DNA of 64,000 bases, taken from CAYNNQ01 sp964398785 (lineage in GTDB: Bacteria > Desulfobacterota > Desulfovibrionia > Desulfovibrionales > Desulfonatronovibrionaceae). Under the pieces are notes generated by a model. That model had not been told where the DNA came from, ran no database searches, and worked only from the letters and a program-made list of their open reading frames with translations. Below are positions 1-8,878 of this stretch, in pieces. Every line of letters starts with the position of its first letter. Positions within the stretch are counted from its first letter, which is position 1. Made by a program: the position numbers and the translations under genes. The DNA is taken from contig CAYNNQ010000005.1 of the NCBI GenBank assembly GCA_964398785.1, positions 31,942 through 95,941 on the forward strand. The letters run 5' to 3'.

Positions 1-479
1 TGCCCGCCTATGACCCCAGATCGGTCAAGGGAGTGGGCGTGACTTACGCCACCTCGACCATGGGAGGGGATCATACCGCGGGTTACGCTGTTTGCCAAAA
101 CATCCTCAAGGTCGGCGGGGAGGTGGATCCCTTATATAAGGAAGGAAATGTGGACACCTCCAAAGCCTTGCAGATCGCTACGGCTGCAGTAGACTCCACC
201 GGCCTTTGTTTGTTTGTGGCCTTCGCTGTACTGGACACGGAGGACGCTCTGGATATCGTGGCCAAGATGATCAGCGCCCGCTTCGGAATAAACTTCACAG
301 CAGACGATATTTCTACTGCAGGCACAGCAGTATTGCAAGATGAAGTGGCCTTCAACGAGGCAGCCGGTTTTTCCCGCGCCCATGATCAACTCCCGGAATT
401 CTTCAGCAAGGAGAAACTGCCTCCGCACAATACCATCTGGGACTACAGCGTAGAGGAGTTACAAAAGGCCAAAGTGTAA
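1..479 (+). CDS. aor: Tungsten aldehyde:ferredoxin oxidoreductase, C-terminal part (cut by window edge)
   Basis: The last 159 residues of an AOR-family enzyme; the reading frame is open from base 3, so the start lies left of the window. AORs oxidise aldehydes to carboxylates in the cytoplasm and pass electrons to ferredoxin, using a tungstopterin and a [4Fe-4S] cluster. The motif DSTGLC (codons near 198-215) matches the family's DxxGLC, which binds the second pterin and gives the last cluster cysteine. The stretch GDHTAGY just upstream is also typical of the family. A terminator follows, then moaD and thiF homologues that probably serve its cofactor. Family assignment is secure; substrate range cannot be read from the sequence. 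Confidence 0.93.
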   Translation, partial: PAYDPRSVKGVGVTYATSTMGGDHTAGYAVCQNILKVGGEVDPLYKEGNVDTSKALQIATAAVDSTGLCLFVAFAVLDTEDALDIVAKMISARFGINFTADDISTAGTAVLQDEVAFNEAAGFSRAHDQLPEFFSKEKLPPHNTIWDYSVEELQKAKV

Positions 480-521
480 GGGATATCCCCGACCCAGAAA
501 ATAAGCCGATGTCCTTAATAG

Positions 522-554
522 AAAAGGCGGGTTGACTGACCCGCCTTTTTATTT
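522..554 (+). terminator. Rho-independent terminator after aor
   Basis: The arms AAAAGGCGGG and CCCGCCTTTT pair perfectly around an 8-base loop and run into a T-rich tail (TTTTTATTTT). It lies 43 bases after the aor stop codon and before moaD, so the two genes may be separately transcribed or joined by partial read-through. Confidence 0.88.
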
Positions 555-626
555 TGTAATTGTTATGCGGGATTAAAAAAAACTGCATGACATGAATAAC
601 CTTTATCTATAGGATCTCTTTTGCCC

Positions 627-869
627 ATGTCCCAGAAAAAAAATATTCATGTACAAATAAAGTGTTTTGCCACTTTAAGAAAACATGCGCCGACGGGAGG
701 ATATCTGTCACTTAAAGCAGGCAACACGGTAAGGGATATAGCTTCTCGACTAGACTTGGACATAGAGGAAGTAAAGATAATCTTTGTCAACAACAAACAG
801 GCAAACTGGGACAGGGAGCTCCGGGATGGAGACCAAGTCGGTCTGTTCCCGGCAGTGGGCGGGGGATAA
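627..869 (+). CDS. MoaD/ThiS-family sulfur carrier protein
   Basis: An 80-residue ubiquitin-fold protein ending in a glycine run (AVGGG). In MoaD and ThiS the C-terminal Gly-Gly is adenylylated by a MoeB/ThiF enzyme and then carries sulfur as a thiocarboxylate. The next gene, 1 base away, encodes such an enzyme, and aor lies just upstream, so a role in making the dithiolene of tungstopterin is the simplest reading. A TTG at 621 lies closer to the AGGA ribosome site at 611-614 (6 bases) than the ATG at 627 (12 bases), so the protein could carry two more residues. A carrier for thiamine or another pathway is the alternative. Confidence 0.85.
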   Translation: MSQKKNIHVQIKCFATLRKHAPTGGYLSLKAGNTVRDIASRLDLDIEEVKIIFVNNKQANWDRELRDGDQVGLFPAVGGG

Positions 870-870
870 T

Positions 871-1629
871 ATGGCCGAAGGGAAAACACACATGAATCAT
901 TACTCCGCCCAAGGTCTTCAAAAAACACCCTCGCCTCCGCACATCGATTCCCGGTATGCCCGCAACCCGAAGGCAATCCCTCCAGATAAGCAAAAAAAAC
1001 TCCGGGATTCGGCGGTATTGATTCTCGGAGCCGGGGGACTGGGCGGGAATATACTGGAAATATTGGCCCGAACTGGCGTAGGCCGCTTGACTGTAGCCGA
1101 CGGAGACCATTTTGAAGCAAGCAACTTAAACCGGCAAACCTTGTGCACTGAAAACAATCTGGGAGAGAACAAAGCCCGGGCCGCAGCTGAACGAGCTGTT
1201 CGGATAAATTCCCTTATTCGCGCCGAGCCTATGCCCTGCTTTTTGAAGGGAGAAAAACTGGACGAAGCCTTGAATGGGCAACAAATCGTGGTGGATGCCC
1301 TGGGGGGGATTGAAGCCAAGAAAATGCTCCTGAACCACTGCCGGTCTTCGAAGCTCCCGTTAGTAAGTGGTTTTATAGCCGGGTGGACTGGATTGGTATG
1401 CACGGTACTGCCGGACGAGACCGGCCCGCTATCTTTCTGGCAAGGCTCCGAGGATGGAGCGGCGGAAAAAACAATGGGCTGCATAGCGCCGGTAACCGGA
1501 TTAGTAGCCGCGATTCAAAGCAGCGAGGTCCTGCATATACTTTTCGGGGACGGCCCGAAACTGAGCGGTGGTGTTTTATGTACTGACCTATGGGAGGGTA
1601 CCTTCGATTTCCTTGAAACCGGGGACTAA
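871..1629 (+). CDS. ThiF/MoeB/HesA-family adenylyltransferase
   Basis: A 252-residue E1-like enzyme that activates the C-terminus of a sulfur carrier with ATP. The nucleotide-binding loop LGAGGLGG is at about residues 52-59, the acidic VADGD at 75-79, and the conserved NLNRQT at 85-90. A 45-residue N-terminal extension before the Rossmann fold is longer than in E. coli MoeB. I chose ATG 871 because it follows the moaD stop by one base and has a G-rich ribosome site; the frame is open further upstream only inside moaD. No clear pair of zinc-binding CxxC motifs is visible. It most likely serves the neighbouring MoaD-like protein and thereby the tungsten cofactor. Confidence 0.87.
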   Translation: MAEGKTHMNHYSAQGLQKTPSPPHIDSRYARNPKAIPPDKQKKLRDSAVLILGAGGLGGNILEILARTGVGRLTVADGDHFEASNLNRQTLCTENNLGENKARAAAERAVRINSLIRAEPMPCFLKGEKLDEALNGQQIVVDALGGIEAKKMLLNHCRSSKLPLVSGFIAGWTGLVCTVLPDETGPLSFWQGSEDGAAEKTMGCIAPVTGLVAAIQSSEVLHILFGDGPKLSGGVLCTDLWEGTFDFLETGD

Positions 1630-1652
1630 TACCGAAGGACAAAGGGAGAAAG

Positions 1653-3143
1653 ATGGACTCGGATACGCAATATACTTTCCACGTAGCCCTGATTAACCCG
1701 GGCAAAATCATCCAAAGCATTTTTGCCCTTGCCGAGGAGTACGATCTCCAGGCTTTCTTCCCGGAAGTGCGTATCCAAGCTTTGACCGATGAAGACTTGA
1801 ATGAAAAACAAAAATCTATAATCCAAGCCACCGGCGCGGAAATATATTCAGATTACCATGAGATGCTCCGGAAAGCGAAAGGTATCGACACCGTGGTCCT
1901 GCTCCGGGACAATCCGGAACTTTTGCAGGAATTGCGCCACAAAGTCCATGGGGAAACAACCATTATAGATTACCGTACGGCCTGGTTCATGTGGGAAATT
2001 ATAATCCAAGAACGCTTGTGCCTTAGTTGCCAATCCCATTTAACCCATGCCCGAAATCTGTTGCGGACCATCCTGGACGAAGTGCACGATGACATCCTTC
2101 TCATGGACCGGGACCAATTAGTCATCGATGTAAACAAAAATGTTTACCAGGAACTGGAGATGGACAAGGACGAAATCCTGGGAAAATATTGCTGGGAAAC
2201 CTGGACCAGCAAAGGAATGGATGCCCCCTGTGACGGGGAGGACTACCCCTGCCCCTTCCATTATGTCCTTGAGAGTGGGGAGAAAGCCGAGGCCCTGCAT
2301 ACGCGAGTAGACAAGCACGGGAGGCTGAAATATTTCCGGATATACATCTATCCCATAAAAAATTTCCAAAACCGGATCACCCATATGCTGGAAATGCGCC
2401 GGGACATCACCAACAGAACATATATGGAGAAAAGACTGCAGCAGTCGGAAAAAATGGCTGCAATTGGGGAGTTGTCCACATATATAGCCCACGAAATACG
2501 CAACCCCCTATTCGCTATAGGGGGATTCGCAAATTCCCTTCTGCGCATGGACGAACTAGGCTCCAAGGCCCGACAGAAAGCCCAGATAATACTGAATGAA
2601 TCCAAGCGGCTAGACGGCATACTCAAAAGCATACTCAATTTTTCCCGGCCCACGGAGGCGGAGACCTCCGAAGTGTATATTAACGAAATAGTCCGGCAAA
2701 CCATGGATCTTATGGGCATCGGCTGCCGGAAACAGGAGATAGTGGTCAACCAATACCTCCAGGAGGGACTACCCCAAGCCAAAGCCAATCCGGAACTCAT
2801 AAAGCAAAGCCTTATAAATATAGTCAAAAATGCAATGGAAACCATGCCTCACGGGGGCAGGATGGACATCAAGACCTCTATTTGCGATGAACACATCTGC
2901 ATAATGGTTATTGACTCCGGCCCGGGAATATCTCCGGAACTGCAGGAAAAAATCTTCAACCCCTTTTTCAGCACCAAGGAAAAGGGTTCCGGACTGGGAC
3001 TGGCCATGACCAAAAAAACAGTGGAGGATATGGGGGGACAAGTGGAACTGCAGAGTAAGGAAGGAGAAGGGACCTGTGTAACCATTTTTCTTCCTCCCGC
3101 CCTGGCCCTGCAAGAGCAAAAAGAGAAAAACATCCAAATTTAA
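1653..3143 (+). CDS. PAS-containing sensor histidine kinase
   Basis: A 496-residue protein without an obvious membrane segment, so probably cytoplasmic. Residues 1-115 form a domain I do not recognise; a PAS domain follows (about 135-255), then a HisKA dimerisation region with the phospho-acceptor His280 in HEIRNPL and an HATPase domain with N box NIVKNAMETM, G1 DSGPGI, F box FNPFFST and G2 GSGLGL. All catalytic boxes are intact. The PAS region has two cysteine-proline pairs (APCDGEDYPCPF) that could bind metal or sense redox state; this is inference. No response regulator is next to it, so it is an orphan kinase here. It follows thiF by 23 bases and precedes rdgB by 11. Confidence 0.9.
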   Translation: MDSDTQYTFHVALINPGKIIQSIFALAEEYDLQAFFPEVRIQALTDEDLNEKQKSIIQATGAEIYSDYHEMLRKAKGIDTVVLLRDNPELLQELRHKVHGETTIIDYRTAWFMWEIIIQERLCLSCQSHLTHARNLLRTILDEVHDDILLMDRDQLVIDVNKNVYQELEMDKDEILGKYCWETWTSKGMDAPCDGEDYPCPFHYVLESGEKAEALHTRVDKHGRLKYFRIYIYPIKNFQNRITHMLEMRRDITNRTYMEKRLQQSEKMAAIGELSTYIAHEIRNPLFAIGGFANSLLRMDELGSKARQKAQIILNESKRLDGILKSILNFSRPTEAETSEVYINEIVRQTMDLMGIGCRKQEIVVNQYLQEGLPQAKANPELIKQSLINIVKNAMETMPHGGRMDIKTSICDEHICIMVIDSGPGISPELQEKIFNPFFSTKEKGSGLGLAMTKKTVEDMGGQVELQSKEGEGTCVTIFLPPALALQEQKEKNIQI

Positions 3144-3154
3144 ATGGAGACAGC

Positions 3155-3769
3155 ATGCCCGAAATTGTTTTGGCCACCCGAAACAAAGGTAAGATAGATG
3201 AGTTGGAATCGGCACTGAAGGAGATCCAGCCGGAAGTCGACATTGTGGGGCTGAAAGGATTCGAGGATCTGGGAAAGGTGCCGGAAACAGGAGACACTTT
3301 CGCCCAAAACGCCCTTCAGAAAGCACAAACCGTGTGCTTGCATACCAACCTTGTCAGTCTAGCGGATGATTCCGGGCTTGTGGTCCCGGCCCTGGGGGGA
3401 GAACCTGGGATATACTCCGCGCGCTACAGCGGAGAAGAGGCAAGCGACGTGGAGAACAACCGAAAACTCCTCCGCAGGATGGGAGACCTCGAAGGAGATA
3501 AGCGCCGCGCATATTTCTGTTGCGTTCTCGCTGCTTACGCACCGAACGGAACGTATATAACCGCGGAAGGTCGCTGGGAGGGAAGAATTACCCAAGAGGC
3601 AGCAGGCAAAAACGGGTTCGGATACGACCCTCTTTTCTGGGACCCGGGACTGGAATGTACTGCCGCGCAACTATCTGCTGCGGAGAAAAACAAACGCAGC
3701 CATCGCTCCCGGGCCTTGCACAAGCTTCTGGACCTGTGGCCAGAATTTTGGCAAAGATCCGGCTTGTAG
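3155..3769 (+). CDS. rdgB: XTP/dITP diphosphatase (HAM1/RdgB family)
   Basis: A 204-residue house-cleaning enzyme that hydrolyses non-canonical purine nucleoside triphosphates (XTP, dITP, ITP) to the monophosphates so they are not built into DNA. Family motifs are all present: ATRNKGK near the N-terminus, the metal and catalytic aspartates in DDSGL (71-75), GEPGIYSARYSGE (82-94), GYDPLFWDP, and the C-terminal KNKRSHRSRAL. Length is normal. The GGAG ribosome site and ATG at 3155 follow the kinase gene closely, so the two are probably co-transcribed. Base composition is like that of the flanking genes. Confidence 0.95.
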   Translation: MPEIVLATRNKGKIDELESALKEIQPEVDIVGLKGFEDLGKVPETGDTFAQNALQKAQTVCLHTNLVSLADDSGLVVPALGGEPGIYSARYSGEEASDVENNRKLLRRMGDLEGDKRRAYFCCVLAAYAPNGTYITAEGRWEGRITQEAAGKNGFGYDPLFWDPGLECTAAQLSAAEKNKRSHRSRALHKLLDLWPEFWQRSGL

Positions 3770-3871
3770 CCGGAAAGATTCTTAGTCTCCCCCAGGCGGA
3801 TGAGTCGAGGACAATGGATACGAGCCTTGTTTTACCGTCTTTAAAGTAACAAATAAGGATGCGCATATAAT

Positions 3872-5695
3872 ATGTGTGGGATAATCGGATACGCAGGCCA
3901 CAGACCTGCAGTCCCTCAAATAATCGAAGGTTTGAAGAGCTTGGAATACCGCGGGTACGATTCCGCCGGACTCGCCTACGCCCATCAGGGGAATATTGGA
4001 CTGTTCCGTGCTCCGGGCAAGCTGAACGCCCTGGAAGAAAGACTGGAAAGCCAGGAGACACTCATGCCCACTTGCGCCATAGGGCATACCAGATGGGCTA
4101 CTCACGGAGTTCCCAATGAGACAAACGCCCATCCCCACCTGGACTCCTCCGGGGAGTTGGCCTTGGTGCACAACGGTATTATTGAAAACTACCGGGAAAT
4201 AAAAAAAGATTTGCAGGAAAAGGGCTATACATTCGCCTCGGACACAGACACCGAAGTTTTGGTTCAACTCATAGGAGAAGAGTTGAAAACCGCCGAAAAC
4301 TTGACCAAAGGCCTGGCTGAAGCCTTGCGCAAGGTTGAGGGTGCTTATGCCATTGTCCTTATTTCCGCAAAACAACCGGGAAAAATCTGGGCCTGCCGCA
4401 ACGCCAGCCCTCTTCTTCTGGGAGCAGGTACCGGGGAAAACTTTGTGGCCTCGGACATACCGGCTTTTCTCCGGTACACCAAGGAAATGGTCTTTCTGGA
4501 AGATCAGGAAATCGTGGAAATGGATCACTCTTCTTGGGCAATATACGGGCTGAAGGATCTGGAGAAGCGGCAAAGACAATCCCGCCATATAGACTGGGAC
4601 ATACAGGCGGCACAAAAAGGCGGATACAAGCATTTCATGCTCAAGGAAATCTTTGAGCAGCCCACAGTCGTCTCCGACTGTTTGGCCGGCCGTCTGGACA
4701 GAGAGAACAAGGAGGTGCGCCTTCCCCAGTTGGAAGACTCCCCAGTGCCCAGTCGCGTACATATTGTGGCCTGCGGCACCTCTTTTCACGCCGCCCTGTG
4801 GGGTAAATACATAATCGAAAGATATGCGCGGATCCCCGTGGAAGTGGATATCGCCTCGGAGTTCCGGTATCGCCATCCCATCCTGGGACAAAAAGAAATC
4901 GTTCTGGCCATAAGCCAGTCCGGAGAAACCGCGGACACTTTGGCCGGAATCCGCATGGCCAAAGAACAAAATGCCCGGATTGTCGGCATATGCAATGTCG
5001 TGGGCTCCAGCCTGGCCCGGGAGTCGGACGAGGTCCTTTATTCCCAGGCCGGTCCGGAAATAAGCGTGGCTTCAACTAAAGCGTTGTCCTCCCAGCTTGT
5101 GCTCCTTTATCTCTTGGCTCTATACTGGGGAGGACGTAGCCAGGAACTGGGACAAGGCTTTTTGAACGAGTCCGTACGCACCCTAGAGGCCCTGCCGGAT
5201 ATACTGGAATCGGAGTTGCCCCGTATGCAGGACCAGGCCTACTCCCTGGTAAAACAGTACTCCTGGGCGGAAAATTTCTTTTTCCTTGGCCGCGGCGCCG
5301 CTTTTCCCCTTGCTCTGGAAGGGGCCCTTAAACTCAAGGAAATATCCTACATACATGCCGAGGGTTACGCCTCCGGGGAGATGAAGCACGGTCCCATAGC
5401 CCTTATAGAGCCAGACTTCCCCACTTTCGCTTTGGCTTTGGACAATGAGCTTATGCCCAAAGTGGTCTCCAATTTGCAGGAAATAAAAGCCAGAGATGGA
5501 AAAATAATTGTCTTGACCGACAATCGTCCGGATGTGGATGCGGATCATATCTGGGAACTTCCCCGTACCGGGGGGGCTCTGAATGCATTCCTTGTCCTTC
5601 CTGCTTTGCAACTATTCGCCTATGAAGCAGCCGTTTACCTGGGCAAGGACGTGGATCAACCCCGAAACCTGGCCAAAAGCGTTACTGTAGAATGA
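3872..5695 (+). CDS. glmS: Glutamine-fructose-6-phosphate aminotransferase (isomerising)
   Basis: A 607-residue enzyme making glucosamine-6-phosphate from fructose-6-phosphate and glutamine, the first step toward UDP-GlcNAc for peptidoglycan and LPS. After Met removal Cys1 (MCGIIGYAG) is the glutaminase nucleophile, followed by the glutaminase domain (1-220) and two SIS sugar-isomerase domains; ISQSGETADT and STKALSSQ mark the sugar-phosphate site, and HAEGYASGEMKHGP is near the end. Full length for the family. It overlaps the next gene by four bases (ATGA), pairing a cell-wall precursor enzyme with a cell-wall amidase. The 102-base leader shows no glmS ribozyme that I can recognise. Confidence 0.97.
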   Translation: MCGIIGYAGHRPAVPQIIEGLKSLEYRGYDSAGLAYAHQGNIGLFRAPGKLNALEERLESQETLMPTCAIGHTRWATHGVPNETNAHPHLDSSGELALVHNGIIENYREIKKDLQEKGYTFASDTDTEVLVQLIGEELKTAENLTKGLAEALRKVEGAYAIVLISAKQPGKIWACRNASPLLLGAGTGENFVASDIPAFLRYTKEMVFLEDQEIVEMDHSSWAIYGLKDLEKRQRQSRHIDWDIQAAQKGGYKHFMLKEIFEQPTVVSDCLAGRLDRENKEVRLPQLEDSPVPSRVHIVACGTSFHAALWGKYIIERYARIPVEVDIASEFRYRHPILGQKEIVLAISQSGETADTLAGIRMAKEQNARIVGICNVVGSSLARESDEVLYSQAGPEISVASTKALSSQLVLLYLLALYWGGRSQELGQGFLNESVRTLEALPDILESELPRMQDQAYSLVKQYSWAENFFFLGRGAAFPLALEGALKLKEISYIHAEGYASGEMKHGPIALIEPDFPTFALALDNELMPKVVSNLQEIKARDGKIIVLTDNRPDVDADHIWELPRTGGALNAFLVLPALQLFAYEAAVYLGKDVDQPRNLAKSVTVE

Positions 5696-7425
5696 ACTTT
5701 AAGTCTTCAACTCTAATTTGTCTCCTTCCTTTGGTCCTTTTATGCGGATCGGCTTGGGCTGGACCGGCTCAGGAGTTCAACCAAGGCTGGAGGGCTTTTC
5801 ACAAGCTCTGCAAGGACAAAGAGAAAAGCCGATACAGATCCCACTGGAAAGATATTAAAAAGCATTTCCAAAAGGCTTACAAATCCGCCTCCGAGGGACC
5901 TTACGCCCCGAAATCCCTTTACTATTTGGGACGTACCTACGAAGAACTGGGTAAAAGATCGTATCTTGAATCGGATTTCAGGCAGGCCATTGACTACTTT
6001 CAACGCGAAATAAACCACTTTCCGCACCATTCCTGGACAGACGACTCCCAGATGCACAAGGCAAAGATATATTATAACTATCTGGACGATCCCAGGCAGG
6101 CCTATATAGAATTCCTCAAGATAGTGCACAACTACCCAGAGGGAGACATGCGCTCCGAAGCGGAAAAGATACTGAGCAAACTGGACAAAAAAAACACGGG
6201 GGAACTAGACAAGGAAGAGATTAGCCAAGAAAAAATAGGGAAGGAAAAAAAAGACGCTCCATCACCTTCCCGGGCTTCCCCAAAAAAAAACAAAAAAAAC
6301 ACAAGTCTCCCCGCTTTGAAGGATATCAGGCACTGGAGCAGCGATGAGTATACTCGGGTAGTTTTGGATCTAAACCGGGAGACCGAGTATTACCACAAGC
6401 TCCTAGACCCGGACCCAAAACTGGGTACGCCCCATCGCCTGTTCATCGATCTCTCCGAAACCCGTCTTGGCGAGGACACAACCCGTAAGGAAAAAATCGC
6501 GGACGGCATACTGAAAAGGGTCCGGGCGGCACAATACAGGAAAGACACCGCCCGAGTTGTTTTAGATATCCAAAAGCTGGACAGATTCCGGGTCTTTTCC
6601 TTGCAGAATCCATTCCGAATAGTGGTAGATGTCTACGCCCCGCCTCACTCCGCAAAACAAAAGAGTACTTCAAAAAAAGTCAAGCTGGATAGTGCCAATA
6701 AAGATATGGCCAAAGACAATCTGGTGGAGCAGCTGGGGTTAACCATTGAAACAATTATGCTCGATCCAGGCCATGGCGGGAACGACCCCGGTGCAGTAAG
6801 CAACGGGATTATGGAAAAGGACCTGAACCTGAAAATGGCCAAGATCCTGGGAAAAATGCTGAGAGAAAAAGGGTTTAAAGTACTTTATACCCGAAAGGAG
6901 GACACTTCTGTCCCACTAGAGGAAAGAACGGCCATGGCCAATTCCCAAAAGGCGGATCTGTTTCTTTCCATCCACTGCAATGCCCATGACAGCCAAAGCG
7001 TGCGTGGATTCGAAGTGTATTATCTTAATCTGGCCAAATCCGAGGACGCTGTCAGAGTGGCCGCCCGGGAAAACTCCATCTCTGAAAAGAAAATAAGCGA
7101 TTTGCAGTACATATTAACGGATTTGATGCTAAACTCCAAAATAAGCGAGTCCCGGGATCTGGCCGGGTACATCCATGAAACCACAATACGGTCTGGGAAA
7201 AAGTCATATTCGAACCTCAACGACCACGGTGTAAGGCAAGCGCCTTTTTATGTGCTCATGGGGGCCAAGATGCCGGCTATACTGGTAGAACTAGGATATA
7301 TTACCAACAGCAGGGACAGGACACACCTCAAATCCCGTGACTTCCTGCGCCGAATGAGCCGCGGGCTAGTGCGGGGGATTGTGGACTATAAAGAAAAAAT
7401 GGAAAAATATGCCCAGGTGGATTAA
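5692..7425 (+). CDS. N-acetylmuramoyl-L-alanine amidase, AmiC type, with TPR and AMIN regions
   Basis: A 577-residue periplasmic cell-wall hydrolase that cuts the amide bond between MurNAc and the stem peptide. A signal peptide (1-23, ending GSAWA) is followed by a TPR-like region resembling the YbgF/CpoB family (about 25-165), a Lys-rich linker, an AMIN domain (about 205-320) that targets septal peptidoglycan, and an Amidase_3 catalytic domain (about 355-572). Zinc ligands and catalytic residues appear in LDPGHGG, GIMEKDLN, LSIHCNAH and LVELGYITN. The extra TPR block makes it longer than E. coli AmiC (about 417 residues). It is translationally coupled to glmS and overlaps the next gene by 17 bases. 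Confidence 0.92.
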   Translation: MNFKSSTLICLLPLVLLCGSAWAGPAQEFNQGWRAFHKLCKDKEKSRYRSHWKDIKKHFQKAYKSASEGPYAPKSLYYLGRTYEELGKRSYLESDFRQAIDYFQREINHFPHHSWTDDSQMHKAKIYYNYLDDPRQAYIEFLKIVHNYPEGDMRSEAEKILSKLDKKNTGELDKEEISQEKIGKEKKDAPSPSRASPKKNKKNTSLPALKDIRHWSSDEYTRVVLDLNRETEYYHKLLDPDPKLGTPHRLFIDLSETRLGEDTTRKEKIADGILKRVRAAQYRKDTARVVLDIQKLDRFRVFSLQNPFRIVVDVYAPPHSAKQKSTSKKVKLDSANKDMAKDNLVEQLGLTIETIMLDPGHGGNDPGAVSNGIMEKDLNLKMAKILGKMLREKGFKVLYTRKEDTSVPLEERTAMANSQKADLFLSIHCNAHDSQSVRGFEVYYLNLAKSEDAVRVAARENSISEKKISDLQYILTDLMLNSKISESRDLAGYIHETTIRSGKKSYSNLNDHGVRQAPFYVLMGAKMPAILVELGYITNSRDRTHLKSRDFLRRMSRGLVRGIVDYKEKMEKYAQVD

Positions 7426-8176
7426 AAACAAAATACCGGAGTTCGTCCGGGATATAATCCGTGATTTTTGCTTAGTCAGCCGACAGCTGGAAACCGCTTT
7501 CGACCACTATGACCAAACCTCGGGCATCTCTTTTGATATGTTCCAGGATTTTGTCGGCGACGAAATGGACAAGGGGCAGCTCTGGCGTCTCAAGGACACT
7601 GCCCATACACTTTTCCGCAACGAAGGACATACTACAGTAATCGGGCAGTATCTAGACTGGAGCATCGGATATATTTTCCATGAATGTATGAAACTGCGCG
7701 AGGACGTTTACCAGCAGGAAACTTACCGCCCCTGGTTCCAATCCATGCAAAAAAACCAGGAACTGTCAGCCGAAGAAAGACTTGTGGGCAAGGAGCTCTT
7801 ACATCTAATGGAACAGACACAGGAAAGTATCCACAGAGAAGTAAACCGTGTCCGCTTTATTCTTTTTCACTGCCGCCGCCTGTTTATACTTTACCTGCCC
7901 CGCCACAGAGAAAACTCCCTTTTGGCCCGTTTTTTCTTTGACCAGGAAGAATTGGTGCGTCAGGTATTCAAGGCCGATTACGACAAACTTATCCGCAGTG
8001 TATACTCCGAGCATCCGGAAAATATGTATTTACAGGCCGCGGCAAACCTGCGCAACGGGGGTTGGTTAGACCGTGCGGAAAAAGCATTGGAAAAAGCCAG
8101 CTCACATAATCCCCAAAGCAACGGGGTCTTGCATGAAAGGGAATTAATTGCTAACTTGCGCCAAGAGCTAACATAG
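7409..8176 (+). CDS. Conserved protein of unknown function with C-terminal TPR-like segment
   Basis: A 255-residue protein I do not recognise. It begins inside the end of the amidase gene (17-base overlap), which argues for co-translation and a shared process such as cell-envelope maintenance. There is no signal peptide or membrane helix. The sequence is rich in charged and aromatic residues, and the last 40 residues (NLRNGGWLDRAEKALEKASS onward) look like one TPR hairpin. Start: ATG 7409 was preferred to a TTG 30 bases upstream because the latter lies deeper in the amidase frame and has no ribosome site, but neither has a good one. Confidence 0.7.
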   Translation: MPRWIKNKIPEFVRDIIRDFCLVSRQLETAFDHYDQTSGISFDMFQDFVGDEMDKGQLWRLKDTAHTLFRNEGHTTVIGQYLDWSIGYIFHECMKLREDVYQQETYRPWFQSMQKNQELSAEERLVGKELLHLMEQTQESIHREVNRVRFILFHCRRLFILYLPRHRENSLLARFFFDQEELVRQVFKADYDKLIRSVYSEHPENMYLQAAANLRNGGWLDRAEKALEKASSHNPQSNGVLHERELIANLRQELT

Positions 8177-8219
8177 GGAAAGGCAATAAATTTTAACAAT
8201 AAGCTTGAGGAGGCCACGT

Positions 8220-8732
8220 ATGAAAAGGAATTTAGTGTTGGTTATCATGCTAATGGCGTTGTTCGCCTTCGGTTGCGCCAAAAAGGAAGTCCAAACCACC
8301 CCCGAGCCCAAGAAGGAACCGGTGGTGGAGGAAAAGCAAAGCGAGCCGATAGTTGAAGAGGAAGTCGTAGTAGAGGAACAGGAAGAAGAAGAGATTGTGG
8401 AGCCAACTCCCATGGAGGTATACGAAGCCAATTATGCCTCACTTCCTACTGAACACAAGGTTAAAAAAGGCGAGTGCCTCTGGTGGATCGCAGAATATAA
8501 AGATGTATACAACGATCCTTTTATGTGGCCTCTCATTTACAAGGCTAACCGGGGAAAAATAGAAAATCCGGACTTGATTTACCCGGATCAGGTATTTTCC
8601 ATTCCCCGGAAATTCGACTTAAAAGAAGTCAAGCAAAGTCGGCAAAAAGCCGGGGCTCCCCAGCCCCACACGCCTCCAAAAAAGGCGCAGATCCCGGCTA
8701 AATTGAGAGCTGATCTGGGGTGGAGTTTCTAA
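8220..8732 (+). CDS. LysM-domain lipoprotein
   Basis: A 170-residue lipoprotein. The signal peptide ends in a lipobox (LFAFGC, Cys19). A linker of about 40 residues is nearly all Glu, Val and Pro, a flexible acidic spacer. One LysM-like module follows (about 75-125: HKVKKGECLWWIAE through YPDQVFSIP), the fold that binds GlcNAc chains in peptidoglycan. The tail is rich in Pro and Lys. It is likely anchored in the outer or inner membrane and touches the wall, which fits the upstream glmS-amidase group. The strong GAGGAGG ribosome site at 8207-8213 decides for ATG 8220. Confidence 0.88.
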   Translation: MKRNLVLVIMLMALFAFGCAKKEVQTTPEPKKEPVVEEKQSEPIVEEEVVVEEQEEEEIVEPTPMEVYEANYASLPTEHKVKKGECLWWIAEYKDVYNDPFMWPLIYKANRGKIENPDLIYPDQVFSIPRKFDLKEVKQSRQKAGAPQPHTPPKKAQIPAKLRADLGWSF

Positions 8733-8758
8733 AGATTTAAGTGGGAAAAACCACTAAT

Positions 8759-8795
8759 AAAAGCCCCAGCTTTTACGGCTGGGGCTTTTTATTTT
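8759..8795 (+). terminator. Rho-independent terminator
   Basis: AAAGCCCCAGC pairs with GGCTGGGGCTTT around a six-base loop and is followed by TTTTTATTTT. It closes the glmS-amidase-LysM run. Confidence 0.92.
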
Positions 8796-8878
8796 GGATG
8801 CATATAATCAGCACGGGCGAACCCGAGTTCAAACAAGAACAAAACATACCCACCATATCTCGAGAAGGAGAAATGACT

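Noticed and set aside
3782..4969. A 395-codon open frame on the minus strand opposite glmS
   Set aside because: Antisense to a certain gene, low-complexity composition, no domain.
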